25,654 nt of DNA from Rhodanobacteraceae bacterium. Lineage in GTDB: Bacteria > Pseudomonadota > Gammaproteobacteria > Xanthomonadales > SZUA-5. Location: assembly GCA_016717705.1 (NCBI GenBank), contig JADKFD010000007.1:1-25654 (forward strand), written 5' to 3'. Position 1 is the stretch's first letter; every line of letters begins with the position of its first letter. Shown here in pieces: positions 1 through 7,518 of the stretch. The notes beneath the pieces are model-generated. The model was not told the origin of the DNA, ran no database searches, and saw only the letters and a list, made by a program, of their open reading frames with translations. A program made the position numbers and the translations under genes.

Positions 1-165
1 TTCGGGCCGGAACTGGAAAAGCTGCTGCTGATCGCGCTGATGCATGATTCTGGCGAGCCCATTACCGCACAATCTGCCGAGCGGCTGCTGCACGCGTCTG
101 ACAAGGTCGTAAAATCAGGGAGTTCCCGGCGGCGCCCGCGCAAGTCGCGATCGGCGCCTGTGTGA
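1..165 (+). CDS. C-terminal fragment of an unidentified protein
   Basis: Frame 1 is open from the first base to a TGA at 163-165 and gives 54 residues. The first ~40 residues (LEKLLLIALMHDSGEPITAQ...) look like amphipathic helices, possibly a winged-helix or other small helical domain. The last ~15 residues are very basic and Ser/Arg-rich, as in a disordered tail. Third codon positions are mostly G or C, which fits real coding in this genome. The start lies outside the window and I do not recognise the family, so no function is proposed. It could also be a chance open frame. Confidence 0.4.
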   Translation, partial: FGPELEKLLLIALMHDSGEPITAQSAERLLHASDKVVKSGSSRRRPRKSRSAPV

Positions 166-255
166 GCGACAGCACGGACAAGATCGGGATGGCGTCGTAA
201 GCTCATGGCGAGCGTCTGCCGTCGGATCTGCCAAAACAGGTGAGAAACAGGCGCT

Positions 256-283
256 TTGTGCTTGATTCTAAATGCCCTATCCT
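256..283 (+). promoter_or_regulatory. weak candidate sigma70-type promoter
   Basis: TTGTGC at 256-261 and TATCCT at 278-283 are separated by 16 bases in an AT-richer patch ahead of the secreted-protein start at 318. The match to consensus is partial (3/6 and 4/6), so this is only a suggestion. Confidence 0.22.
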
Positions 284-317
284 AGTGGCATCTGACCCAG
301 ATGGGCGGGAGGGCCTC

Positions 318-1844
318 ATGGCCGCAAAGTTTATTGGTCGCACGTCGTTGCTGGCATCCGGTCTGATGCTCGCCTTGGGCCTGCATGCGCCGCTGTTTGC
401 GCAGGTTTCGCAAGATTTTCAGATGCGCGTCGAGTACGCCGTCACCTATACGCCGTTCGAACCCAACGGCCATATCGATCTGACGCCACCGTACACGCTG
501 TGCGGCAACAATCAGATGGCGCTGCGCTTTCGCTACACCTGGCGCAACTCCTTCCAGGAGTACGTTTACACCGAGCCGGTCACCACGCTCTGGCCCTATA
601 TGTACATGCAGGGGGTGAATCCAAATCCGCTGCAGGTACCTGCGTCGCCGGGCGGTTCACCGGTCGTGAAAATGGTCGACGTCGGACTGATCTCCGGGCA
701 GGTCAACACCAGCGGCAATCGCCAGGTGGTGTTCCGTGGGCGCACCTCGGGCTTCTTTGGCAACCCGGTGCTGTATGCCAACGCCACCGCGCTGATCGAA
801 ACCCAGATTCCGCCGCCACCAACCGGCTATCGGGAAATCGAGGACCGCACCGTGGATATGCCGACCCAGCCCTGGTTCGGCTGGTCCGCGTCGCTGTCGG
901 ACAGCTATCGACTGGATGTGGGGCAGTGCTCGATCCAGGATCCGAATACCACCGATTGCGGCACCGCATCCTTGCCTTCGGTGGTGCTCGACCCGGCATG
1001 CGGCACTGCGCCGCTGTGTTGGACGGGCAACGAAAACGAGCATCAGCTCACCGACACGCTGGCGTCCGACAAACGATATATGTATCGCGTCTATGGCCTG
1101 AATCAATGCGGATTGAGCACGCAGGCCGATGAGTTGCCATCGTTCCGTACCGCGCAGGCCTGCTTCATCAGCGGCGCCAGCATCCCTGACGGCGGCGTGC
1201 TGAATGTGGATGCGGCGACGCTCGGCCTCAATCCGGGGTCGTTGGTACCCAACTTGCGTGTGACCGTGCATGCGGATCATGCCGACGTCAGCGATCTGCG
1301 CATCAGTCTGACCAAGACCTCGCCGGTGGTGGCTGGGCCGTTGTTGCTGATGGATCGGCCGACCGCCACCAATTGTGTCGCCGGCACCCGCATCCAGGCT
1401 GCGTTCGCCGACAACGGCACGCCGATTTCCGGCGGCTGCAACCCGCTGGAGCCGGCGATCAACGGTCGCGTCGCGCCACAGCAAGCGCTCGCCTCGTTCG
1501 CGCCGCTGCAGGGCGAGGGCACCTGGCGTCTGACCATCGAAGACACCGAGACCGACGGCAAGGCCGGCACACTGCGCGAATGGTGTCTGTCGGCCGACGT
1601 TGCGCTGCGGGACGACCTTGCCCAGGCGCCGATCTTTCCAACGGCTTCGATAACCCGGCTTCGGAGGGCCGAGCGGGCTCGGGGCGGGGGGCGCGACGGC
1701 GGCGCCCGCACGGCGCGCTGTTTCCGGGGCAGCACGCCGTGCCGGTGTCGGCTCAGTCTTCCAGTTCGCCCTTGGCCTTGTCGATGTCCAGCGCTTCCAT
1801 GGCGTCGAGCGGCTTCAGTGCGATCGCGCTTTCATAGGCCTTGA
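318..1844 (+). CDS. secreted protein with C-terminal proprotein-convertase P (P/Homo B) domain, probable 3' frameshift
   Basis: The start is placed at ATG 318, preceded by GGGAGGG at 307-313. The first 28 residues form a Sec signal peptide (hydrophobic LLASGLMLALGLHAPLFA, cleavage before QVSQ). Residues ~30-280 are a Cys-containing, beta-rich region that I cannot assign. Residues ~282-430 resemble the P/Homo B jelly-roll domain: CFISGASIPDGG start, DVSDLRISL strand, and GTWRLTIEDTETDGKAGTL...W near the end. That domain is known from kexin-like and other secreted peptidases and often stands alone in exported proteins. No catalytic peptidase domain is visible. After residue ~440 the frame turns into Arg-rich sequence (1640-1844) that runs into the convergent gene. 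One inserted base near 1635 would instead read IFSNGFD, matching the VFRNGFE tail of the secreted protein at 18810-20384. The true C-terminus is therefore probably near 1655, with a frameshift or sequencing error. Confidence 0.8.
   Translation: MAAKFIGRTSLLASGLMLALGLHAPLFAQVSQDFQMRVEYAVTYTPFEPNGHIDLTPPYTLCGNNQMALRFRYTWRNSFQEYVYTEPVTTLWPYMYMQGVNPNPLQVPASPGGSPVVKMVDVGLISGQVNTSGNRQVVFRGRTSGFFGNPVLYANATALIETQIPPPPTGYREIEDRTVDMPTQPWFGWSASLSDSYRLDVGQCSIQDPNTTDCGTASLPSVVLDPACGTAPLCWTGNENEHQLTDTLASDKRYMYRVYGLNQCGLSTQADELPSFRTAQACFISGASIPDGGVLNVDAATLGLNPGSLVPNLRVTVHADHADVSDLRISLTKTSPVVAGPLLLMDRPTATNCVAGTRIQAAFADNGTPISGGCNPLEPAINGRVAPQQALASFAPLQGEGTWRLTIEDTETDGKAGTLREWCLSADVALRDDLAQAPIFPTASITRLRRAERARGGGRDGGARTARCFRGSTPCRCRLSLPVRPWPCRCPALPWRRAASVRSRFHRP
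1710..1740. terminator. hairpin between convergent genes
   Basis: Arms 1710-1720 (ACGGCGCGCTG) and 1730-1740 (CAGCACGCCGT) pair over 11 bases with one G-T wobble around a 9-base loop. It lies 13 bases beyond the stop of the minus-strand gene at 1753 and past the likely true end of the plus-strand gene. There is no T tract on either strand, so it is only terminator-like. Confidence 0.45.
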
Positions 1845-2601
1845 CCACGTCGGGCGCGCGCTTCTTGCCGTACATCATCAGCATGCCGTTGCCGTACTCG
1901 ATGTGCGCAATCGGCGCGTGCGGCGTCAGTTTGATGGCTTCCTGCAGGTGCTTCATGCCGGTATCGGCCTTGGCGCCATAGGTCAGGCCGCCGATCATGG
2001 CGCCGATCTTGTCGATGATCTCGGCGTGATAGACACCCATCGCCGTATGCGCCTCGGCGTGTTTGGGCGCCAGTTTGAGCGTGCGCTCAAGGCTTTCCTT
2101 GATCTTGCCGCCGAGGCCCTGGGACAACGCCTTGGTGATCGAGATGGTCTGGCTGTAGCGGCCGAGCGCGAAGGCGTGAAAGTAGTGGGCGTTGGCTTCA
2201 TCCGGCATCACCGCGATGGCCGCCTCGGCGCGCTTGGCGCAACGTTCGAAGTGCGCGCCGCGCTCGTCTTCCTTGGCCAGATAGGTGGCGTAGATGCCTT
2301 CCGCCTTGTTGGCGACCGTGGCGCCGATCACGCCGAGGCCCTCGCCAATTTCGGCGGCCTTCTGGAACTCGCCCCGATGGAAGTCGCGCCAGGCCTGCTG
2401 CAGCGATTCCGCGATCGCTTCGGCATCGCCTGCCTCCTTGAGCTTGGGGTAGCGCTTCTGCAGGGCAGCAACATGCTTCTTGTCGGGAAATGCCTCCTGG
2501 TCACCGGCGTGCAGGCGATCCCAGGCCTTGGCCAGCTTCGCGCCGGAATAGTCGAACGCCGCACTGCTGTGCGGGAACTTGACCCATTTCTTGGCAGCCA
2601 T
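1753..2601 (-). CDS. TPR-like helical repeat protein
   Basis: This is a 282-residue cytoplasmic protein with no signal peptide. The start is set at ATG 2601 (MAAKKWVKF), with GGAG about 8 bases upstream. The open frame extends to 2736, but that extension covers the REP-containing intergenic DNA. The sequence reads as a series of paired helices with TPR-style small/large residue spacing: WRDFHRGEFQKAAEIGEG, ANKAEGIYATYLA, AHYFHAFALGRYSQ, LAPKHAEAHTAMGVYHAEI and PIAHIEYGNGMLMMYG. The loops are richer in Gly and Lys than in typical TPR proteins. This suggests a scaffold role. It sits beside, and divergent from, a phasin gene, so a link to granule biology is possible but unproven. Confidence 0.75.
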   Translation of the reverse strand: MAAKKWVKFPHSSAAFDYSGAKLAKAWDRLHAGDQEAFPDKKHVAALQKRYPKLKEAGDAEAIAESLQQAWRDFHRGEFQKAAEIGEGLGVIGATVANKAEGIYATYLAKEDERGAHFERCAKRAEAAIAVMPDEANAHYFHAFALGRYSQTISITKALSQGLGGKIKESLERTLKLAPKHAEAHTAMGVYHAEIIDKIGAMIGGLTYGAKADTGMKHLQEAIKLTPHAPIAHIEYGNGMLMMYGKKRAPDVVKAYESAIALKPLDAMEALDIDKAKGELED

Positions 2602-2959
2602 TGTCGATCTCCGTTGCGCGGACAGTAGCCGGGAGCATCGGCAAAGGCGGGCGCCGGGGCAAGGGCGGCATTTCAGTTTTCGGTTGTCGGTTTCGGTTGG
2701 CGGAGGCAGGGCATCGCGCGCAAGCCGCTCCTGCAAGCTTGCCGAAAGCCCACGCGCCGAGAAATGGCCACGGCTTGGGCGCCGGCGGCGCCATGCAAAT
2801 CAACCGCACCAACAACCGGCGCCGCAATCAGCAGCCTGAAGCTGAACGCTCTAGTCAACGCAAGTGTTGCCTAGTGTGATTGTTCTATCGGGCAAACCTT
2901 ACCTTGAGCCTCAAGCGCGGCGAAACAGCGCGTCATTACTGAACCCGAGGAGAGACACC
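2602..2959. other. divergent intergenic region, 358 bases
   Basis: The region separates the TPR-like gene (minus) from the phasin (plus). It holds one REP-like palindrome (2714-2735), a T/G-rich low-complexity stretch (about 2669-2700) and an AT-richer patch (about 2850-2905) that probably carries the phasin promoter. No convincing -35/-10 pair could be fixed. Small open frames across it have no ribosome-binding site or recognisable product. Confidence 0.5.
2714..2735 (-). repeat. REP-like palindrome, degenerate copy
   Basis: Read on the minus strand it is TGCAGGAGCGGCTTGCGCGC plus GA. This is the element at 16893-16915 and 20440-20462 with one base missing in the core. It is a single unpaired copy. 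Confidence 0.6.
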
Positions 2960-3403
2960 ATGGCTACCAAGAAACTCGCTGGCAAGAAAGCGCTGCGTTC
3001 GGTCAAGCGCGAAACCGTTGAGGTCCGCGATACCGCGCGGGACATTCTGTTGGCATCGATTGGCGCAGTGTCGATCACCCGCAAGGAAGGCGCCCGTTTC
3101 GTCGGCGCGCTGATCGAGCAGGGCCAGGAACTGGGCGAGCGTACCGTCAAGCTGGCCGAAGGCAAGGTTGCCGACGTGCGCAAGCAGGTGATCGGCGTGT
3201 TCGGCAAGGTGCAGAAGACCGCCAACGCCAACCTGTCGCAGGTCGAGGGCGTGGTTGGCGGTCAAGTTACGCGCGTGCTGTCGCGCCTGGGCATTCCGTC
3301 CAAGGCCGATGTGCAGGAACTGTCGCGCCGCGTTTCCGAGCTGAACCGTCAGGTCAAGGCACTGCAGGGCGCCCGCAAGCTCGCGCAGGCCAAGGCTGCC
3401 TGA
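2960..3403 (+). CDS. phasin family protein (PHA granule-associated, PhaI/PhaF-like)
   Basis: The 147-residue protein begins with MATKKLAGKKAL at ATG 2960, with GAGGAGAG at 2947-2954 as ribosome-binding site. It is almost entirely helical: a basic N-terminus, a long amphipathic helix (ARDILLASIGAVSITRKEGA; EQGQELGERTVKLAEGK), then RVLSRLGIPSKADVQELSRR and VSELNRQVKAL. The LGIP turn followed by a leucine-zipper-like helix is typical of the PhaI/PhaF phasin family, whose members coat polyhydroxyalkanoate inclusions and oligomerise through the C-terminal helix. It is a paralogue of the longer phasin at 6689-7363, sharing the R-x-L-x-x-LGIP...RV-x-EL...V-x-AL pattern. It lacks that protein's Ala/Lys/Pro tail. 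It appears monocistronic, with a hairpin just downstream. Family assignment is strong; the granule polymer is not known from this window. Confidence 0.87.
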   Translation: MATKKLAGKKALRSVKRETVEVRDTARDILLASIGAVSITRKEGARFVGALIEQGQELGERTVKLAEGKVADVRKQVIGVFGKVQKTANANLSQVEGVVGGQVTRVLSRLGIPSKADVQELSRRVSELNRQVKALQGARKLAQAKAA

Positions 3404-3442
3404 CGCACTGCGGAACCTCCGAGGAGCTTCCGCTGAGGCAAA

Positions 3443-3469
3443 GCGAAGGGCCGGCGAAACGGCCTTCGC
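3443..3469 (+). terminator. hairpin downstream of the phasin gene
   Basis: GCGAAGG (3443-3449) pairs with CCTTCGC (3463-3469) and the inner CCG with CGG; one G is bulged. It is enclosed by a wider GCGGAAC (3410-3416) / GTTCCGC (3471-3477) pair. It lies 40 bases past the stop and has no T tract. Confidence 0.5.
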
Positions 3470-3560
3470 GGTTCCGCATCTGGGCGAGCTTGGCAAGCCG
3501 CTGGGCGACCCGAAGCCGCATCACGAGCGGGGGCAAGCCACCGCATCGGTGCGGTTGTCG

Positions 3561-3591
3561 GCGGAGTCTTTGCCTGCGGCAAAGCTTCCGC
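3561..3591 (-). terminator. hairpin at the 3' end of the TetR-type gene
   Basis: Arms GCGGAGTCTTTGCC (3561-3574) and GGCAAAGCTTCCGC (3578-3591) pair over 14 bases with two mismatches and a 3-base loop. The hairpin abuts the TAG stop (3592-3594) of the minus-strand regulator. There is no long T tract. Confidence 0.5.
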
Positions 3592-4242
3592 CTACTTGAC
3601 GAGGTATTGATCCGCCAGCCGGGTCAGGTGGGCGCGCTCGGCGGACTTCAGGTAGGGCGCGATCAGCACCATGACCTGATAGATGCCGCGTCCGAGATCG
3701 ACATCCTGCTTGCTGCTGATGGCTGGCTTGATCTGCTGGAAGTTCAGCCAGAAGGTCGTCAGCACCACCGTGTTCTGGGCGATGGCTTCGATTTCGCGCT
3801 GGCTGGCGAGCATCGTGCCGGCCTTGACCATCTCGGTGTAGACCTTGGAAATACTCTCATGCGCCCGCTTGAGGATGCGTGAGAAGTGCATCTTCAGTTT
3901 GCGGCTGCGCGTCAGCAGGTCGACCAGGTCGCGATAGACGAAGCGGTAGTCCCAGATGCACTCGAACACCAGGTGCATCTGCAACCACATGTCTTCCAGA
4001 TTGGGCAGGCGCCCTTCCGGCACCAGCAGCGCGTCGCCGATACGCTCTTCGAAGCGCGCGAACAACTGCTCGATGATGTCGTCCTTGTTGCGGAAGTGGT
4101 AGTACAGGTTGCCGGGGCTGATCTCGAGTTCGTCGGCGATGTGGTTGGTGGTGACGTTTGGTTCACCCGTCGCGTTGAACATCTCCAAGCTCTTGGCAAG
4201 GATGCGGTCACGCGTCTTGACTGGCCCCGGTTCCTGGCTCAC
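3592..4242 (-). CDS. TetR/AcrR-family transcriptional regulator
   Basis: Read from GTG 4242 this is 216 residues. The N-terminal TetR DNA-binding domain is clear: KTRDRILAKSLEMFNATGEP, then VTTNHIADELEISPGNLYYH and FRNKDDII, with the helix-turn-helix at about residues 28-52. The rest is an all-helical ligand/dimer domain (~60-216). An in-frame ATG at 4305 would add 21 Ser/Ala-rich residues but overlaps the acyl-CoA-binding protein gene by 56 bases. GTG 4242 sits 7 bases after that gene's stop and gives the usual family N-terminus, so I prefer it. Co-transcription with an acyl-CoA-binding protein, and divergence from an acyl-CoA-reductase-like gene, suggest an acyl-CoA or fatty-acid ligand (inference). 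Its operator may lie in 4514-4713. Confidence 0.85.
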   Translation of the reverse strand: MSQEPGPVKTRDRILAKSLEMFNATGEPNVTTNHIADELEISPGNLYYHFRNKDDIIEQLFARFEERIGDALLVPEGRLPNLEDMWLQMHLVFECIWDYRFVYRDLVDLLTRSRKLKMHFSRILKRAHESISKVYTEMVKAGTMLASQREIEAIAQNTVVLTTFWLNFQQIKPAISSKQDVDLGRGIYQVMVLIAPYLKSAERAHLTRLADQYLVK

Positions 4243-4249
4243 GGCACCC

Positions 4250-4513
4250 TCAGAACTTGCCGCCGAGGCGCTTGACGAGGTCGCAGTACTTTTTCTTCGC
4301 GTCATCGCCGCTCAATCCCTTCAGTTTTTCCCACGCTTCGTACTTGGCGGTGCCGACGAAATCGAAGAAGCCCGGCTTGGGGCCGGCGACATCGCCTTCG
4401 GTCGCCTGCTTGAAGTGGCTGTAAAGCTTGAGCATCGTATCGTTGTCGGGACGCTCCGGCAGCTGCTTGGCAGCTTCAGTGGCGGCCTGGAACTGGCTAT
4501 CGATATCGGACAT
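4250..4513 (-). CDS. acyl-CoA-binding protein (ACBP)
   Basis: At 87 residues it has the standard length of a free-standing ACBP. These are four-helix proteins that bind medium- and long-chain acyl-CoA in the cytosol. Family signatures visible are LKLYSHFKQATEGD, then GPKPGFFDFVGTAKYEAW and EKLKGLSGDDAKKKYCDLV. The second contains the Lys-x-x-x-Trp surface that contacts CoA. The start is ATG 4513, with GGGAG upstream. It is the first gene of a two-gene minus-strand unit with the TetR regulator (7-base gap to its preferred start). ACBPs are common in eukaryotes and sporadic in bacteria, so its place beside a predicted acyl-CoA reductase is informative: it could buffer or deliver the substrate. 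Confidence 0.93.
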   Translation of the reverse strand: MSDIDSQFQAATEAAKQLPERPDNDTMLKLYSHFKQATEGDVAGPKPGFFDFVGTAKYEAWEKLKGLSGDDAKKKYCDLVKRLGGKF

Positions 4514-4713
4514 GCGAATCTCCCGGTCGAATCAGTATTGAAACCAAGCCCCCACTATCGTTCCGACGATCAGGAATCGCACGTGCAGGGGGGGCGGCGC
4601 ACGACGCCGGCGAAAGCTTGGTGCCGGCGTCGCCTAGCCTCGTTATCTTAGGGGGCAATCCGTCGGCACCGCGACGGCCCAAATCTCGACGACCTCGGGG
4701 GAGGACGATCCAC
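4514..4713. promoter_or_regulatory. divergent control region between ACBP-regulator unit and SDR gene
   Basis: This 200-base region must hold promoters in both directions and is the likely site of TetR autoregulation. Two symmetric elements are visible. One is a small palindrome ATCGT-TCCG-ACGAT (4557-4570). The other is a strong 10-bp perfect inverted repeat, CGACGCCGGC (4602-4611) and GCCGGCGTCG (4623-4632), with an 11-base spacer. The size of either could suit a dimeric repressor, but neither is proven. Confidence 0.4.
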
Positions 4714-6705
4714 ATGACTTACTTCGTCACTGGCGCTACTGGCTTCCTGGGCCGGTTCCTGATCGGCAACCTGCTCAAGCGCAAGGGCAGCATCCATGTC
4801 CTCGTCCGCAAAGGCTCCAAGGAAAAGTTCGAAGCCCTGCAGGCCCGCTACCCTGAGGCGGGCGACCGCCTGCTGCCGGTCTATGGCGATCTGACCAAGC
4901 CCAAGCTCGGGTTGAGCGCCGAGGCGCAGAAGTTGCTGGCCGGCAAGATCAAACATTTTTTCCATCTGGCTGCGGTCTACGATCTGTCCGCCAGCGCCGA
5001 GTCGCAGCAGGCGGCGAACATCGATGGCACCCGCAATGCCGTGCAGCTGGCCGAGGCGATCCGTGCGGGCTGCTTCCACCACGTCAGTTCGATTGCCGCC
5101 GCCGGCCTGTATGCCGGTGTGTTTCGCGAAGACATGTTCGACGAGGCCGAGAATCTCGATCATCCCTATTTCCGCACCAAGCACGACTCGGAAGGGATCG
5201 TCCGCAGGGAGTGCGGGCGGCCGTTTCGCATCTATCGCCCGGGCATGGTGGTCGGACATTCGCAGACCGGTGAGATCGACAAGATCGATGGCCCGTACTA
5301 CTTCTTCACACTGATCAAGCGCCTGCGCGAGATGCTGCCGCCGTGGGTACCGACCCTGGGCGTGGAAGGTGGCCGCATCAACATCGTACCGGTCGATTTC
5401 GTCGTCAATGCGATGGATCACATCGCCCACGAAAAGGGCCTCGACGGCGGCTGTTTCCACCTGACCGACCCCTCGCCGATGCGCGTGGGCGAGGTGCTGA
5501 ACGCCTTCGCCGACGCCGGTCACGCACCCAAGATGACCATGCGCATCGACGCGCGCATTTTCCAGTTCATCCCGCCGTCCATCCGCGGCGCGATCGGCAT
5601 GCTGCCGCCGGTCAAGCGCATCGTCGGCCATACGCTGAAGAGCCTGAACATCCCCGCCGATGTGCTCAAGTTCTTCAATTACCCGACGCGCTTCGACAGT
5701 CGCGAGACCGAGCGCGCGCTGAAGGGCACCGGCATCAAGGTGCCGGATCTGGACACCTACGCCTGGCGGCTGTGGGACTACTGGGAGCGCCACCTCGACC
5801 CGGACCTGTTTGTCGATCGCTCGCTGTCGAGCCGGGTCAAGGGCAAGGTGGTGCTGATCACCGGTGGATCCTCAGGCATCGGTCTGGCGACAGCGAAAAA
5901 GGTCGCCGCAGCGGGCGCGACGACGCTGATCTGCGCGCGCGGGCTGGAGGACCTGGAAAAGGCGCGGGCCGAGATCGAGGCCGAGACCAAGGGGGCCAAG
6001 GTTGCCGTCTATCAGGTCGATCTCGCCGAACTGGCATCGGCTGACGATCTGGTCAAGAAGGTACTCGCCGAGCATGGCGCAGTCGATGTGTTGATCAACA
6101 ACGCCGGGCGCTCGATCCGCCGCTCCATCGAATTGTCCTACGACCGCTTCCACGACTACGAGCGCACGATGCAGCTGAACTACTTCGGTTCGCTGCGCCT
6201 GATCATGGGCTTGCTGCCGAGCATGACCGAGCGACGCAAGGGCCACGTGATCAACATCAGCTCGATCGGCGTGCTTACCAATGCGCCGCGGTTTTCCGCG
6301 TACGTCGCCAGCAAGGCGGCGCTGGATGCGTTTTCGCGTTGCGCGGCGAGCGAGTTCGCCGACCGCAACATCCACTTCACCATCATCAACATGCCGCTGG
6401 TGAAGACGCCGATGATCGGCCCGACCAAGATCTACGACAACGTGCCGACGCTCTCGCCTGAAGAAGCCGCCGACATGGTGGTCAAGGGCATCATCGAGCG
6501 TCCGCAACGGCTTTTCGCCACTCACCACTCACTACTCACCACTCACTGCTCTTCGAAAAGGCGCCCGCCAGCCGGCCGGTCGGGGAGGGCGATCGGCAAA
6601 AAGATTGGCTGGCGGGCATTGAAACGGGATGGCGCGTTCCTTGCGCCCGGATCGGCGTTTGCTCGCCGATCCGTGTTGTATCAGGCCTTCAGCCTTCGGC
6701 CTTGA
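4714..6705 (+). CDS. double-SDR fusion, probable fatty acyl-CoA reductase, with replaced C-terminus
   Basis: ATG 4714 follows GGGGGAGGA at 4697-4704. Residues 1-~370 form an extended SDR / male-sterility-type reductase domain: TGATGFLG (6-13) for the dinucleotide, HVSSIAAAG, and YFRTK as YxxxK (Tyr152, Lys156). Residues ~378-600 form a classical SDR: ITGGSSGIG (Gly384 onward), INNAGRS, NISSIG and YVASK (Tyr530, Lys534). This two-domain order is that of single-polypeptide bacterial fatty acyl-CoA reductases (Marinobacter type, mycobacterial AcrA1 type), which take acyl-CoA to aldehyde and then alcohol. Similarity to residue ~599 (IIERPQR) is convincing. The last ~64 residues are low-complexity and Arg-rich, starting in a CACTCAC-type repeat (6519-6550), and the frame ends inside the neighbouring phasin gene. 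The native C-terminus has apparently been lost, so activity is uncertain. An unrelated SDR substrate cannot be excluded. Confidence 0.85.
   Translation: MTYFVTGATGFLGRFLIGNLLKRKGSIHVLVRKGSKEKFEALQARYPEAGDRLLPVYGDLTKPKLGLSAEAQKLLAGKIKHFFHLAAVYDLSASAESQQAANIDGTRNAVQLAEAIRAGCFHHVSSIAAAGLYAGVFREDMFDEAENLDHPYFRTKHDSEGIVRRECGRPFRIYRPGMVVGHSQTGEIDKIDGPYYFFTLIKRLREMLPPWVPTLGVEGGRINIVPVDFVVNAMDHIAHEKGLDGGCFHLTDPSPMRVGEVLNAFADAGHAPKMTMRIDARIFQFIPPSIRGAIGMLPPVKRIVGHTLKSLNIPADVLKFFNYPTRFDSRETERALKGTGIKVPDLDTYAWRLWDYWERHLDPDLFVDRSLSSRVKGKVVLITGGSSGIGLATAKKVAAAGATTLICARGLEDLEKARAEIEAETKGAKVAVYQVDLAELASADDLVKKVLAEHGAVDVLINNAGRSIRRSIELSYDRFHDYERTMQLNYFGSLRLIMGLLPSMTERRKGHVINISSIGVLTNAPRFSAYVASKAALDAFSRCAASEFADRNIHFTIINMPLVKTPMIGPTKIYDNVPTLSPEEAADMVVKGIIERPQRLFATHHSLLTTHCSSKRRPPAGRSGRAIGKKIGWRALKRDGAFLAPGSAFARRSVLYQAFSLRP
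6519..6550. repeat. short CACTCAC-type tandem repeat
   Basis: A run of near-identical CCACTCA/CTACTCA units occupies 6519-6550. It lies exactly where the SDR protein stops resembling its family. It looks like intergenic low-complexity DNA joined to the truncated gene. Confidence 0.6.
6563..6617. repeat. 11-bp perfect inverted repeat
   Basis: GCCCGCCAGCC (6563-6573) and GGCTGGCGGGC (6607-6617) are perfect complements separated by 33 bases. The element lies in the replaced 3' part of the SDR frame and may be part of a small palindromic insertion. Confidence 0.5.
6649..6672. terminator. probable bidirectional terminator hairpin
   Basis: GGATCGGCG (6649-6657) and CGCCGATCC (6664-6672) form a perfect 9-bp stem with a 6-base loop. 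It lies between the convergent SDR and phasin genes, 17 bases past the phasin stop. Sequence on the plus side is GTGTTGTAT rather than a clean T run. Confidence 0.6.
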
Positions 6706-7363
6706 CTTCGTCGACCGCCGGAGCGGCGACGACGGCCTTCTTGACCGGAGCCTTGCGCGGCTTCGGCGCGGCCACCTTCGGTGCGGCCGCCGGAGCGGCA
6801 AGCTTCGCGGCAGCCGGCTTCGGCGCGGCGGCCTTCGGCGCTGCAGGCTTCACTGCGGCAGCCTTCGGAGCAGCGGCCTTCGGAGCAGCAGCTGCGGCGA
6901 CCGGCTTCTTGGCGACCTGGGCACGGTTGCCGGCGTCGAGTGCGCGCACGGCCTTGCTCAGTTCATCGACCCGCTTGGCCAGTTGCTCCAGCTCTTCGCG
7001 GCCCGGAATGCCGAGCGTGCCGAGCGCCTTGGAAACGCGGTTCTCGAAGACCTGCTCGAGACGATCCCACGTGTCCGAGGCGCGTTCTTTGACTTGCGAA
7101 ACGGATTTCTCGACCATGCCGCGTACTTCCTCGACCTTGGAACCGGTGAGCTTGCGAGTCGCCTTTTCCAGCGCCGCGCCTTCCTTGACCAGTGTTTCGT
7201 AGACCTTGCCGCTCTGCTCCTGCGCCTTGGCGAACGCGCCCAGGCCAGCCAGCCAGATCTGCTCGGCCTGCTCCATGATCGCCTTGGCCGTGTTCTTCAG
7301 CGACTTGTCGCTACCAGCGTCCTCGATCTTGGACTTGAGTTTCGAACCCTTCGACGTCTTCAT
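6689..7363 (-). CDS. phasin with Ala/Lys/Pro-rich tail (PhaF-like)
   Basis: This is a 224-residue protein from ATG 7363, with AGAGGA upstream. Residues ~1-140 are a helical phasin domain: SLKNTAKAIMEQAEQIWLAG, a coiled-coil-prone EEVRGMVEKSVSQVKERASD, and LGTLGIPGREELEQLAKR followed by VDELSKAVRAL. Residues ~150-224 are repeats of APKAA, KPAAPKAA and KAPVKKA type. They resemble the histone-H1-like tails of PhaF proteins, which bind DNA non-specifically and help partition granules to daughter cells (known for Pseudomonas PhaF). The body is paralogous to the phasin at 2960-3403. It lies downstream of the patatin-like gene on the same strand, with 206 bases between. The repetitive tail may inflate similarity searches, but the phasin domain is independent of it. 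Confidence 0.87.
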   Translation of the reverse strand: MKTSKGSKLKSKIEDAGSDKSLKNTAKAIMEQAEQIWLAGLGAFAKAQEQSGKVYETLVKEGAALEKATRKLTGSKVEEVRGMVEKSVSQVKERASDTWDRLEQVFENRVSKALGTLGIPGREELEQLAKRVDELSKAVRALDAGNRAQVAKKPVAAAAAPKAAAPKAAAVKPAAPKAAAPKPAAAKLAAPAAAPKVAAPKPRKAPVKKAVVAAPAVDEVKAEG

Positions 7364-7414
7364 GTTTTCCTCTGCGTGTTTGCAGCCTCGCCCCACTTCG
7401 CCAGGATGCGAAGC

Positions 7415-7438
7415 GCAGGATGTGTGGGTGCATCCTGC
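7415..7438. other. hairpin in the phasin upstream region
   Basis: GCAGGATG (7415-7422) and CATCCTGC (7431-7438) form a perfect 8-bp stem with an 8-base loop, 52 bases upstream of the phasin start. It could be an operator or 5'-leader structure; nothing in the sequence decides which. Confidence 0.35.
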
Positions 7439-7518
7439 GGGCCGCAGCTAGAATATTCACACTATGCAACGCGGTGGCGAGCTTGATCTGATGCGGATTG
7501 CGGTCATTTTTGGCGCGC

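Noticed and set aside
318..1844. Subtilisin-like peptidase
   Set aside because: Only the P domain is visible; no Asp-His-Ser catalytic domain precedes it.
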